Below are positions 16,402-24,150 of a DNA stretch of 64,000 nucleotides, one piece after another (the first letter of the stretch is position 1; every line of letters starts with the position of its first letter). Origin of the DNA: Streptomyces sp. NBC_01298 (GTDB lineage Bacteria > Actinomycetota > Actinomycetes > Streptomycetales > Streptomycetaceae). The DNA is taken from the NCBI RefSeq assembly GCF_035978755.1, contig NZ_CP108414.1, forward strand, positions 992,001-1,056,000, written 5' to 3'. The translations under genes and the position numbers were made by a program. The notes beneath the pieces were generated by a model. It searched no databases. It saw nothing but the letters and a program-made list of their open reading frames with translations, and had not been told where the DNA came from.

Positions 16402-17343
16402 ATGGGACGGCTGTCCGGCTACGCCAGCGGCGGGGGGCTCAACTCCGACGAAGCGGCGTACCTGCGGCAGGCGGCCTCCCGGTTCTTCCCGACCGACCCA
16501 CAGATGTCGCAGAACTCGATCGCCACCTGGGTCAACGACCAGGGGGGACGCACCGCCACCGGCGGGCTGTGGCGCGGCGAGACCCTCGTCCGCACGCTGT
16601 CCAACCCGAAGATGGCAGGGCTGGATGCGGACGGTAACCCCATCGAAGGCTTCGGGGAAACCGTCTTGGCCCCGGGCGAGTACCACCGCCTCATGGCGCG
16701 CTTCAAGGAGCGGCAGGCCCAGCCGGCACCGCGCCGGGACTCCTACGAGTACCTGCTCACCCAGGGGCTCTCGGACTGCGGTGAGTGCGGCTACGACATC
16801 TCCGGGGCCCGGGTGAGCGCCGACGCAGGACCGGGCTACCGCTGCCTGCCGCCCACCGAGACCCGTCACTCCTGCGGCAAGGTCCGCATGAACGCGGACC
16901 GCCTCGAGCCCGCCGTGGCTGAGCAGGTCCTCGCGGACCTCCTGCGGCCAGAAGTCCACGCGAAGCTCCTGCGTCTCCAGGAAGATGCCCGCGAGGAACT
17001 GGCCCGCCTCCGCGAGCACATCGACGGAGCCGAGGATCGTTTTGCGGCTCTCAAGTCCATGCGGAAGTCCATGGTCCCCCAGGCGTACAAGGCCGCGGAG
17101 CAGGCTACGAAGGACGACCTCAAGGCCAGCCTCGTTCGCGTTCGGTTCCTGGGGCAGCTCACCAAGGTTCCGCTCTCCGACGTGAACGACATCGTGTCCT
17201 GGTGGAATTCGGCGCCGCGCGCTTCGCAGCGCGGTCTGGTGATGCTGTCGGTGACGAAGGTGCACGTGCTGGCTTCCGGCGGCGGTCGCAACCACGACCC
17301 GCACAGCCGCATCCGGATCGACTGGCGGACGTCCACCAGCTGA
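16402..17343 (+). CDS. large serine recombinase relative lacking the catalytic domain (313 aa)
   Basis: The protein starts directly in the Recombinase domain of large serine integrases (LNSDEAAYLRQAASRFF, IATWVNDQGGRTATGGLW, TLSNPKMAGL) and continues with the zinc ribbon (CGECGYDISG, then RHSCGKVRM) and the coiled-coil part near residues 195-250. The N-terminal resolvase domain with its active-site Ser is absent, and the frame upstream does not encode it. The ATG at 16402 has GAGG 11 bases upstream. It should bind DNA but cannot cut it. It could be a decayed integrase or a DNA-binding accessory or competitor protein. Confidence 0.78.
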   Translation: MGRLSGYASGGGLNSDEAAYLRQAASRFFPTDPQMSQNSIATWVNDQGGRTATGGLWRGETLVRTLSNPKMAGLDADGNPIEGFGETVLAPGEYHRLMARFKERQAQPAPRRDSYEYLLTQGLSDCGECGYDISGARVSADAGPGYRCLPPTETRHSCGKVRMNADRLEPAVAEQVLADLLRPEVHAKLLRLQEDAREELARLREHIDGAEDRFAALKSMRKSMVPQAYKAAEQATKDDLKASLVRVRFLGQLTKVPLSDVNDIVSWWNSAPRASQRGLVMLSVTKVHVLASGGGRNHDPHSRIRIDWRTSTS

Positions 17344-17358
17344 CTGCGGCCACTACGC

Positions 17359-17398
17359 GCAGAGGGGCCCCGACCTGGGTTGGTCGGGGCCCCTCTGC
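17359..17398. terminator. bidirectional terminator between convergent genes
   Basis: GCAGAGGGGCCCCGACC (17359-17375) pairs perfectly with its complement at 17382-17398 around a six-base loop. It lies between the recombinase-like gene and the leftward PAP2-like gene. Confidence 0.88.
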
Positions 17399-17408
17399 AC
17401 GCGCTGCG

Positions 17409-18005
17409 TCAGCTCATAGCCGCGAAGACCGGCCCGGCGACAGCGGCGCCCAGGGCCGCGCCGGCGAGCACTTGGGCGAGGGTGTGGTCGCGGAGGCGGA
17501 CGCGCGACCAGCCGACGAGGACCACCAGGGCGAACGCGGACAGCGTCCACAGACCGTAGGCCAGTGCCAGCATGACGACGGCCCCGCTGGATACGGCCGT
17601 GTGCACGCTGATCTTCCACACGATCGTGATGGCGAGGATGGCCACGAGCGTGGCGAGCATCGCGAAGATGAGGGCGGTCATCTCTTCCGGGGCGTCCAGG
17701 ACGAGCATCCCGGAGATGCAGACGATCACCGAGACGATGATTCCGGGGATGACGACGAGGCGGTCCTGCCGGCGCCGGACATGCCGGTCGCCCCAGTGGC
17801 CGCGCCGCTCACCCCACTTGATCCACAGGATGGGGACAACTCCGCAGAAGAAGCCCGCGACCAGGCCCCAGCCGATTCCAGCGAGCCGGTCGGCGTACCA
17901 GCCCATCAGGAGGGTGACGGCCAGAATCCAGGTGCGCGGTTCCAGGACGTCGGTGACCTGCTTCGCGAATGATGCCTCCGCGCCGGGTGCGGTGGTGGTG
18001 GTCAT
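17409..18005 (-). CDS. PAP2-like membrane protein (198 aa)
   Basis: A membrane protein with about six hydrophobic helices. Its C-terminus has a PAP2 phosphatase-like motif III, SRVRLRDHTLAQVLAG, where Ser-Arg and His are present but the usual Asp is Gln. Motif I (KxxxxxxRP) is not evident, so lipid phosphatase activity is doubtful. The ATG at 18005 overlaps the stop of the upstream gene by four bases. It is the last gene of a leftward set of XRE regulator, ImmA/IrrE-like protein and membrane protein that occurs together in many Streptomyces genomes. Confidence 0.7.
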   Translation of the reverse strand: MTTTTAPGAEASFAKQVTDVLEPRTWILAVTLLMGWYADRLAGIGWGLVAGFFCGVVPILWIKWGERRGHWGDRHVRRRQDRLVVIPGIIVSVIVCISGMLVLDAPEEMTALIFAMLATLVAILAITIVWKISVHTAVSSGAVVMLALAYGLWTLSAFALVVLVGWSRVRLRDHTLAQVLAGAALGAAVAGPVFAAMS

Positions 18006-19159
18006 GCAGGGATCTCCTGGTGGTTGCGGGCGAACTCCGCAGCTGCGGGGCTGCGGTACGCGGCGGCCATGACGAGCATCGAGCGGACCTCCGCGTCGAA
18101 GTCGGTGTCTTCGTCGTCCATGTGGTTCACCTTGGGGACCGACTCGCAGACGGGGCTGGCTCCGCGGAGCTTCGCCGCCCACGCTGCTCGCACCCACAGG
18201 CCATCGGCGTAGGCATCCCGCTTCGGGGCGGGGACGCCGGCCGTCGCCGTCTGTGCGGCGTCGAGGGTCTGTGCTGGCACGTAGGCACGCAGGACCAGGA
18301 CCACGTCCCAGATTTCGATGAGTCGGCGGTGAAGGCGCAGGCGAGGGCTTCGGCCGACGGGGTCGTTGAGGACGACGTCGGGGACGACCTCGGTCAGGGC
18401 TGTCCACAGCGGTTCGACCTGACGTAGTGCCCGGCGGTAGGTGACGGACCTCCACAGGACTCCGGCAGCGGGGACGGAGTTGCCGAGGACGATCAGCAGG
18501 ATCGCGAGGTACTCGACGAGGTCCGCGATCGTTTGGGTGGTGTCGTCGTCGGTGACGAACTCGGCGCCGGCCAGCCGGGTGGCCATGTGCGCGATGCGCC
18601 ACAGCGTGTAGAGGGCTCCGAAGGCGGTACCGGCGCCCAGGAGGCGCAGGCCCGTGCGCAGGGGTGCGCCGGCTGCGTGGCGGCTGTAGGACCAGAAGAG
18701 CCAGCTGGAGATGGACATCGCGACGGCCAGATAGCCGAGGAAGACCATGCAGTAGGCGGTTCCGGTGGGGTGTCCGAGGTTGGCCTCGAAGAAGTTGTGG
18801 ACCTCTTCCGGCCTCGGGGTGAGGGCGAAGAGGGTGGCGAGCAGCACGATGCTCGCAGCGGCGATCCCGTACAGGGGCCACCGGCCTCGGGCCAGAGCGG
18901 CTGGTCTGGCCATCGCGATGACGAAGATGAGGACGAACGTCGACCCGGCTATGCCGACTGCGTGTTGCAGCAGCGTGGCCAGGTTGGTGATCCCGAGGGG
19001 TTCGATGACGATCCGCTTCACCGCGGGGCGGGCGATGGTGCAGGCGACGGCGACGGAGGTGAACGCGGCCCACAGGGGCCGCTGTCGCTGGACTCGGATG
19101 GCGGCGGGCAGGCGCCAGGCGGCAACAAGCCAAAGGGCTAGGACAACTGCGGTTTTGAT
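18002..19159 (-). CDS. MAB_1171c-type putative transporter / multi-pass membrane protein (385 aa)
   Basis: Seven or so membrane helices in the N-terminal two thirds are followed by a cytoplasmic region with RLHRRLIEIWDVVLVLR and an acidic DDEDTDF stretch, as in the MAB_1171c (DUF6545) family found beside XRE and ImmA/IrrE genes. The family-like N-terminus (KTAVVLALWLVAAWRLPAA) is encoded only if translation starts at the ATC codon at 19159-19157, which has GAAAG eight bases upstream; the codon before that is CCC and then a stop. The first standard start (GTG at 19021) would remove the first helix. The biochemical role is unknown. Confidence 0.65.
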   Translation of the reverse strand: MKTAVVLALWLVAAWRLPAAIRVQRQRPLWAAFTSVAVACTIARPAVKRIVIEPLGITNLATLLQHAVGIAGSTFVLIFVIAMARPAALARGRWPLYGIAAASIVLLATLFALTPRPEEVHNFFEANLGHPTGTAYCMVFLGYLAVAMSISSWLFWSYSRHAAGAPLRTGLRLLGAGTAFGALYTLWRIAHMATRLAGAEFVTDDDTTQTIADLVEYLAILLIVLGNSVPAAGVLWRSVTYRRALRQVEPLWTALTEVVPDVVLNDPVGRSPRLRLHRRLIEIWDVVLVLRAYVPAQTLDAAQTATAGVPAPKRDAYADGLWVRAAWAAKLRGASPVCESVPKVNHMDDEDTDFDAEVRSMLVMAAAYRSPAAAEFARNHQEIPA

Positions 19160-19172
19160 GGGTCAGACTTTC

Positions 19173-19853
19173 TTACTGGGTGGGGTGTCCGAAGGCGTCG
19201 CTGAGCCGTTCGAGAACGTCTGCGCCCTCGGTCGTCCGTGACCGCGCCTCGGTGCGGCTGGCCTTCTCGTGAATGAGAGTGGCCAAGGTCTCCGCATCTG
19301 ATTCCTGCGGCCCGGAGTATTTCGTTCGGCCGAGGAGGGCGGCCATTGCGCTGGGGGAAATCCCCAATTCCTCGTCCTCTGCGGTCGTCTTGGCGAGCTG
19401 GGCGCGTACGCGGGCAGCGTGGGCGCGCATGAACTCGGAGACTGGCAGGTCGGGTTCGCTGCGTCCGAACTTCTCGGTGTGCGCGGCGAACGGGTTCGCA
19501 GGGAATCCTGCGGGCAGCTCGCCGTCACCCTCGGGGCCGCTCAGGGTGTCGAAGTGCGGGCCGACGTGGCCGAGCAGCATGTGCGAAATCTCGTGGAGGA
19601 CGATCTGCCGACGAAGGATGGCGCTGGCCGCAGGCTGGTAGAAGACCAGGTCGAAGGCGTCGAGGCTCATCCACAGGCCGCACGGCAGGTCGGGGTTCGA
19701 GTCGTCGAGCTGCTGGAGGAACAGGGGCCGACCGCGGTCTTCGGCGACGGCCTCGCAGAACGCTTCCAGGTCGAAGGGGGTGGGGATACTCAGGCGGGCG
19801 ACGAGCCTCTTGAGCGGGTCACCCGTCGTGCTCTCCAGCCGCTTCCACCACAT
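19173..19853 (-). CDS. ImmA/IrrE-like zinc metallopeptidase family protein (226 aa)
   Basis: It carries the HExxH zinc-protease signature HEISHMLLGH near residue 86 in the context RRQIVLHEISHMLLGH, as in ImmA and IrrE, which cleave XRE-type repressors such as ImmR in integrative elements. The N-terminal part (PTPFDLEAFCEAVAEDRGRP) is the one found in Streptomyces relatives paired with XRE regulators. The ATG at 19853 is preferred because homology begins there. The XRE gene at 20025 is upstream on the same strand, so its product is the likely target and the pair a candidate induction switch of the prophage. Confidence 0.78.
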   Translation of the reverse strand: MWWKRLESTTGDPLKRLVARLSIPTPFDLEAFCEAVAEDRGRPLFLQQLDDSNPDLPCGLWMSLDAFDLVFYQPAASAILRRQIVLHEISHMLLGHVGPHFDTLSGPEGDGELPAGFPANPFAAHTEKFGRSEPDLPVSEFMRAHAARVRAQLAKTTAEDEELGISPSAMAALLGRTKYSGPQESDAETLATLIHEKASRTEARSRTTEGADVLERLSDAFGHPTQ

Positions 19854-20024
19854 GGTTCGCGCCCCCGCTTTCCGGCCTGCACTGGCCGGACCTCCCCGGG
19901 CGCCTGCTGACAGAGCCGGGAATTTCCTCGGCGTCGTGCGCAAGGATATCGCCATTGGACTGGACCACTGAACGTATTTCACTGGGTGAAATAGACGGTG
20001 AGACGGCGAGCCCTTCAGGCAAGA

Positions 20025-20531
20025 TCACTTCTTGCGCCTGCGACCAGGCTTCTCATCGACAGCAGGGAGCCCTTCAAGATCGCGGGCACCCTCGACCATC
20101 CCCTGAATCCCCTTGAGGGTCTTGGCCGATAGGCCTCGCAGGCGGAATGCGATGGCCCTGACGTGGCTGTCTTCCAGGACCTCGGCGAGGTCGTCGCTGG
20201 CCTTCGCGAGCTCGACGCCTTCCTTGATCTCGCGCATCCGGCGGTCGGTGGCCTCCGCCACTTCTTCGTCCACGAAGTAGCTGGTCGAGACACCGAAGAA
20301 CTTCGCGAGCGCCCGCATCGAGTCGAGGCTGGGGTTGGTGACCTTGCCGGTGCGGATGTTCGCGATGGTGGCGTGCGTCACCGTCGGATCGCCCGGCCCG
20401 GCCGACTTCTTGATGAGGTCCTCGATCTCCCGGGGCGTATACGGGCCGCGCCCGGCTGGGTGCAGCTCCGCGATCAGGTGAGCGAGCCTCCGGGCCATGA
20501 AGCCTTCGCCAATGTGAGCGCGGTCGCCCAT
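20025..20531 (-). CDS. XRE-family regulator, candidate prophage repressor (168 aa)
   Basis: An XRE domain spans about residues 15-85: YTPREIEDLIKKS, VTHATIANIRTGKVTNPSLD and MRALAKFFGVSTSYFVDE. The C-terminal part is helical and charged, ending in a basic tail (KPGRRRKK). Start at the ATG 20531 is likely; in-frame ATG 20498 and GTG 20543 are alternatives. It is divergent from the rightward early genes, with a perfect palindrome at 20581-20595, and is followed by the ImmA/IrrE-like gene. This layout fits a repressor and antirepressor-protease pair. Confidence 0.72.
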   Translation of the reverse strand: MGDRAHIGEGFMARRLAHLIAELHPAGRGPYTPREIEDLIKKSAGPGDPTVTHATIANIRTGKVTNPSLDSMRALAKFFGVSTSYFVDEEVAEATDRRMREIKEGVELAKASDDLAEVLEDSHVRAIAFRLRGLSAKTLKGIQGMVEGARDLEGLPAVDEKPGRRRKK

Positions 20532-20580
20532 GGCTTGTATCACTACTCCTCGCCCCTCGGGGCTGTCGCTTACCGGAAAC

Positions 20581-20595
20581 CGAGATCCTATCTCG
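20581..20595. promoter_or_regulatory. palindromic operator candidate (CGAGAT-CCT-ATCTCG)
   Basis: A perfect inverted repeat with 6-bp arms 50 bases upstream of the XRE ATG and 50 bases before the rightward promoter at 20645. This is a sensible position for a repressor controlling both directions. Confidence 0.5.
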
Positions 20596-20644
20596 TCCGC
20601 TTTACGCAGCCGACCAGCCAACCCCCAGTCCATGTCTCGTTGAT

Positions 20645-20675
20645 TTGACACGCCTGGGAGTGGACTGCGTATGTT
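20645..20675 (+). promoter_or_regulatory. rightward early promoter (TTGACA-N19-TATGTT)
   Basis: A consensus -35 hexamer TTGACA (20645-20650) and TATGTT (20670-20675) with a 19-base spacer, facing the WhiB-like gene. The transcript would have a leader of over 400 bases (20680-21094) that is GC-rich, contains a GGCCCCG/CGGGGCC hairpin near 20850, and has no supported gene. Confidence 0.5.
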
Positions 20676-21094
20676 CTGACGACCTCGCCCAGGGGCTTCC
20701 GCTTCGTACGCTCCACCGTGCGCCGCTCCACTGACCAGGGGTGACACCGCACTCGTCCGGGCCTCAGGCCTGGACTCGACCCCGGAGAGAACGTGCAGGA
20801 ACCAACGCCCGACGCCGCCTTACGGGACTGAGGCCAAAGGCAGCATCCGCGGCCCCGTGCCTCCGGGGCCTCGCGACGCAACTTCTTCTTCGACTCCCGC
20901 CCACACCTGTGCACCACGGCCGCCACAAGCAGCCCGCACAGGCGGGCCGGAACGCGCATTCGCCTGCTGGCCGGCGGCAGATCCCGCCGGGCTGCGGACA
21001 GCACACGATCAACGGCACGCCGGGGACACGGCGCGCTGGGGCACGGGGCGGCCGAGGCGAAACCTCGCGCGCCTCGAACGACTTTGGGGGACTC

Positions 21095-21418
21095 GTGATC
21101 GACGTACAGCGCATCATCGCGCTGTCGCAGCAGCCGCGACCGGGCGGGGCCGACGGCCCACTGGGCAACGCCTCGGACGCGCTGCGCCTGCTGGGCCATC
21201 TCGACTACGAGGACGACCTCCTGGCGATGCCGATCGCCTGGAGTGAAGCTGCCTGCCGTGACGCGGGGCGCAGGGCGGGAGCCGGCCGGGCCGCGAAGGC
21301 CCTGTGCTCCGCCTGCCCGCTGCACGTTCAGTGCGCCTCCGCCCTGATGGCGGGTGCGCCGCCTGAGGTGCGGCAGTGGCGTGAGCGCGTGGACGGGGGT
21401 CGCGCGCTCGCGGCATGA
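21095..21418 (+). CDS. WhiB-like iron-sulfur protein (107 aa)
   Basis: The cysteine spacing is that of the Wbl family: Cys in WSEAACRDAG, then after 16 residues CSACPLHVQC (C-x2-C-x5-C), which would bind a 4Fe-4S cluster. The usual GGxxxxER-type turn after the cluster is not clear; PPEVRQWRERVDGG may stand in for it. The GTG at 21095 has GGGGGA upstream. Actinophages often carry Wbl proteins that alter host sigma-factor use. It is the first gene of the rightward early block and is followed by a terminator at 21431. Confidence 0.7.
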   Translation: MIDVQRIIALSQQPRPGGADGPLGNASDALRLLGHLDYEDDLLAMPIAWSEAACRDAGRRAGAGRAAKALCSACPLHVQCASALMAGAPPEVRQWRERVDGGRALAA

Positions 21419-21430
21419 GGAGGGGGACCG

Positions 21431-21458
21431 AGGGGCGCCGGAGAGATCCGGCGCCCCT
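21431..21458 (+). terminator. stem-loop terminator after WhiB-like gene
   Basis: AGGGGCGCCGGA pairs perfectly with TCCGGCGCCCCT around a four-base loop (gaga), 12 bases after the stop codon. Confidence 0.85.
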
Positions 21459-21526
21459 CGGCGTTTTCCCAGCTCACGAGCCCCCTCCGATGTGGCCTAG
21501 GTCACTCCATCCTGACCTTCGGGGGC

Positions 21527-21554
21527 TGGACACCCCCCTCAAACATAGTAGAAT
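21527..21554 (+). promoter_or_regulatory. early promoter 1 (TGGACA-N16-TAGAAT)
   Basis: TGGACA (21527-21532) and TAGAAT (21549-21554), spaced 16 bases, precede the ParB gene. Nearly the same element, including flanking CCCCC and ATAG, recurs at 23321-23348, so this is very probably a used sigma-70-type phage promoter. Confidence 0.7.
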
Positions 21555-21609
21555 TCAGGTATAAGCAAGGGCAGGGAAGCCCAAAGCCAAACACCTCTTG
21601 GAGCCTGAA

Positions 21610-22551
21610 ATGACCTACCGCACCGTGAAGATGACCCAGGTCCGCCCGAACCCGAACCAGCCCCGCGAGTACTTCAACGAGGAGGCCATCCGCGAGCTCG
21701 CCACCTCCATCGAGGCCTACGGCCAGATCTCCCCGATCGAGGTCGCCCCCGACGACGAGAAGGGTGGCTACCAGATCGTCTCGGGCGAGCGCCGCTTCCG
21801 CGCCCTGACCTCGCTCGGCAAGTCCACCGTCAAGGTCAGCATCATCTCTGAGAAGAACGAGCTGCGCCGCTTCAAGCGGTCCATGTCGGAGAACGTCAAC
21901 CGCGAGGACATGACCCCCTTCGAGGAGGCCAACGGCTACCAGCGAATCCTGGACGAAGAGGAGGGCGCCACCATCGCCACGGTGGCCGCCGACTTCGGCA
22001 AGACCACCGCCTACGTCAAGCTCCGCCTCGCGCTGCTGGACCTGCGCATCGAGTTCCAGAAGCTCGTACAGGACGGCGCGATCGGCACGGCGGCCGCCGT
22101 ACAGATCGCCGCGCTCAGCCTCGCCAACCAGGGGGCACTCCTCGGCAAGTTCACTCGCGGGGAGTTCAAGGCGGACAACGAGATCGTGCACTTCGCCTTC
22201 GCCATGAAGCAGCAGCAGGACCAGGCCGTCCTGATGATCACGGAGGACCTGACCGACGAGCAGCGCGAGCAGCGCGTCGCTACCCAGAAGAAGACCAAGG
22301 GCACGCTCGACAAGATCGAGCAGGTCCGCGCAATGCTCGACGACATCGCCAAGACCGACCCGATCAAGCTGGCGCAGGCCCTCGAAAGCCAGGTCGGAGC
22401 ACGCCTGGACCAGCTCGACCGGGTGGCGGAGTCCCTGACGAAGGCCCGCTGGCAGCTCAAGCAGGCCAAGGCGCACGCCGAGGCTGCCGAGCTGATCGCA
22501 CTCAACCCCGAGGCCACGGAGACCAGCGAGCCGGAGACGGCCGCCGCCTGA
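21610..22551 (+). CDS. ParB/RepB/Spo0J-family protein (313 aa)
   Basis: The N-terminal ParB/sulfiredoxin-like domain is clear: VRPNPNQPREYFNEEAIREL, IEAYGQISPIEV, IVSGERRFRAL and ENVNREDMTPFEEANGY. A central KorB/HTH part (TVAADFGKTTAYVKLRLALL) is followed by a coiled-coil C-terminus (about 215-290). The ATG at 21610 has TTGGAG eight bases upstream. No parA is nearby, so this may be a regulator or DNA-binding CTPase rather than a partition protein; a plasmid-like prophage state is the other option. It follows the strong promoter at 21527. Confidence 0.85.
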   Translation: MTYRTVKMTQVRPNPNQPREYFNEEAIRELATSIEAYGQISPIEVAPDDEKGGYQIVSGERRFRALTSLGKSTVKVSIISEKNELRRFKRSMSENVNREDMTPFEEANGYQRILDEEEGATIATVAADFGKTTAYVKLRLALLDLRIEFQKLVQDGAIGTAAAVQIAALSLANQGALLGKFTRGEFKADNEIVHFAFAMKQQQDQAVLMITEDLTDEQREQRVATQKKTKGTLDKIEQVRAMLDDIAKTDPIKLAQALESQVGARLDQLDRVAESLTKARWQLKQAKAHAEAAELIALNPEATETSEPETAAA

Positions 22552-22649
22552 TGGCGAGCAGGGGCGGGGCCTGCGGGCCCCGCCCCGCCTCCCCCTGCAG
22601 ATCCGCACCTGTACCTCGAACCTGCATCGACCCCTTGGGAGACAAGACG

Positions 22650-22946
22650 ATGGTCCCGCCTCACCCGCAGCCGGCCGGAGTCGCCGCCATGCTGGAGCAC
22701 CTGACCCGGCAGGGCTGGAGCCAGCAGCTGACCAGCCGCCTCGCGCAGGTCGACACGGACGCCTGCCTCCGGCCTCCGGTCATGTCGTCGCGAGCCGCAT
22801 CCGGGATGAGCCTCAGCCTCGCCGCAGAGGGCTGGTCGCCCGCACCGATCGCCGCCCTGTTCCACCGGCGCGAGGAGTACGTGTGCGCCGTGCTCACCGT
22901 CGCTTCGGGCCTCCAGCCTTTCATCCACAGCCCGAAGACCTCGTAG
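22650..22946 (+). CDS. small hypothetical early protein (98 aa)
   Basis: Starts at ATG 22650 with GGGAGA upstream. A 98-residue soluble protein with a central amphipathic segment (VAAMLEHLTRQGWSQQLTSR) and WSPAPIAALFHRREEYVCAV, which could be an HTH-like pair of helices. I do not recognise a family. It stands in a run of small early genes after ParB. Confidence 0.5.
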   Translation: MVPPHPQPAGVAAMLEHLTRQGWSQQLTSRLAQVDTDACLRPPVMSSRAASGMSLSLAAEGWSPAPIAALFHRREEYVCAVLTVASGLQPFIHSPKTS

Positions 22947-22996
22947 CACCCTGGCCGCCTCAGCCGCAGGCGCCGAGGAACCGAAGGAGACCGACC

Positions 22997-23224
22997 TTGA
23001 CCACGCAGCCAGCCGCAGGCCAGGACTGGACCGCCATGAACCATGGCGACTTCGACGCCGGGGCCCCGATCACGTTGCCGGTGGGCGCCGGGCCCGGACG
23101 GATCTACGCGACGCCGGACCGCCACGGCACGCAGGCCCTGTTCGGCGAGCAGCCTCCGGCGAGGGCTGTGGGGGGAGCCCGGACGAACCCCCGGGAGGCC
23201 GAAGGGCAGGAGGAACTGTCCTGA
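22997..23224 (+). CDS. small hypothetical protein (75 aa)
   Basis: Starts at TTG 22997 with a clear AAGGAGA seven bases upstream. The centre (ITLPVGAGPGRIYATPDRHG) looks structured and the C-terminus is acidic and probably disordered. No family is recognised. Confidence 0.42.
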   Translation: MTTQPAAGQDWTAMNHGDFDAGAPITLPVGAGPGRIYATPDRHGTQALFGEQPPARAVGGARTNPREAEGQEELS

Positions 23225-23320
23225 CACCGACCGCGCCCTTGCCCGTGCGGCCTGCGGGCGGCTAGGGCTCGGCGCCGCCGAAATCCCTTTGGGAGTAAGC
23301 CACTTGATGGTGGCGTGAGC

Positions 23321-23348
23321 TGGACACCCCCTAAATGGATAGTAGAAT
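23321..23348 (+). promoter_or_regulatory. early promoter 2 (TGGACA-N16-TAGAAT)
   Basis: The same hexamers and 16-base spacing as at 21527-21554, with matching CTGGACACCCCC and ATAGTAGAATT context. It drives the small zinc-finger gene at 23398 and probably the following tiny genes. Confidence 0.7.
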
Positions 23349-23397
23349 TTAGATAGAAGGAAGAGGCACCGAGCCTCACCAGAGGAGGGAATTACCC

Positions 23398-23637
23398 GTG
23401 CCCACGTACACCCCGATCAGCTGCGCCGACGTCTACGACAGGGACGCACCCGAGTGCGACAGCTGCGAAGGGACCGGCACGGAGGCCTACCTGCACGGAC
23501 CCTACGAGGTCGACCGCGAGTGCGCCGAGTGCCACGGCATCGGACGCCGCCTCGACTGCCCCGCATGCGACGACGGCGTGAACCCCGCCACCGGCGACAC
23601 GTGCGACCTCTGCGACGGCTTCGGCGCCCTCTACTGA
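23398..23637 (+). CDS. DnaJ-type zinc-finger mini-protein (79 aa)
   Basis: The protein consists almost wholly of four CxxCxGxG-type repeats as in the cysteine-rich domain of DnaJ: CDSCEGTGTEA, CAECHGIGRR, CPACDDGVN and CDLCDGFGAL. They would bind two zinc ions. There is no J-domain. The GTG at 23398 has GAGGAGG upstream and lies about 45 bases after the promoter at 23321. Such stand-alone zinc fingers are frequent in actinophages; the function is unknown. Confidence 0.7.
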   Translation: MPTYTPISCADVYDRDAPECDSCEGTGTEAYLHGPYEVDRECAECHGIGRRLDCPACDDGVNPATGDTCDLCDGFGALY

Positions 23638-23644
23638 CCAAAAT

Positions 23645-23656
23645 ATAGGCCACTAC
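23645..23656 (+). repeat. 12-bp repeat ATAGGCCACTAC, copy 1
   Basis: The same 12 bases occur at 24151-24162, each time just after a stop codon and ahead of a new gene, in AT-rich context (AAAATATAGG and AAGAAATAGG). It may be part of an early-gene regulatory site. Confidence 0.5.
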
Positions 23657-23673
23657 TCATCTCGGAGATTTCC

Positions 23674-23946
23674 GTGAACTTGGGCGACACCCTCACGCAT
23701 GAAGCCCTCACCACCGGCAGCCGATTCGGTGTCACGCCGACCGGATCCGGCGGCCTGCGCCTGGCCATCACGCTCGGCTCGGGCGACATTCAGCACTTCG
23801 AACGACCCGGCGCCGGCGGCCCCGGCGACTGGACCGCCACCGACCTCGAAGGACAGGGAGGTGGCTTCTCTTTCCAGGAGCCCGTCAGCGCCGAATGGGG
23901 CCGCGGCCTGGGTCTCATCGCTAACAGCCGTGGACCGAAGGGCTGA
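23674..23946 (+). CDS. hypothetical early protein (90 aa)
   Basis: Starts at GTG 23674 with CGGAG upstream. Composition and pattern (FGVTPTGSGGLRLAITLGSG, DIQHFERPG) suggest a small beta-rich protein. No family recognised. It lies in a rightward run with the next gene starting six bases after its stop. Confidence 0.45.
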   Translation: MNLGDTLTHEALTTGSRFGVTPTGSGGLRLAITLGSGDIQHFERPGAGGPGDWTATDLEGQGGGFSFQEPVSAEWGRGLGLIANSRGPKG

Positions 23947-23951
23947 ACCGC

Positions 23952-24140
23952 GTGGAGTACGAAGTCGGCACCGTCGTCACACCGGCCCGCACCGGACCCA
24001 CCGGCCTCAGTCACCTGCTCGGCGAGGTCTCCGGTCACGCCACGGATCCCTTCACCGGCGAGCGCCTGGTGGCCGTCACCTGGAGCGGCCTGAGCAAGCC
24101 GCATTTCTACGACCTGGACGACGTGATCGAAGTGGACTGA
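23952..24140 (+). CDS. small hypothetical protein (62 aa)
   Basis: Starts at GTG 23952 immediately after the previous stop. A compact beta-rich sequence (VGTVVTPARTG, RLVAVTWSGLSKPHFYDLDD) with an SH3-like flavour, typical of small phage proteins. Function unknown. Confidence 0.45.
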   Translation: MEYEVGTVVTPARTGPTGLSHLLGEVSGHATDPFTGERLVAVTWSGLSKPHFYDLDDVIEVD

Positions 24141-24150
24141 CACGCAAGAA

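Noticed and set aside
20741..21094. N-terminal extension of the WhiB-like frame
   Set aside because: Arg/Pro-rich with no similarity to Wbl proteins; the GTG at 21095 with a good ribosome binding site gives the family-like protein.
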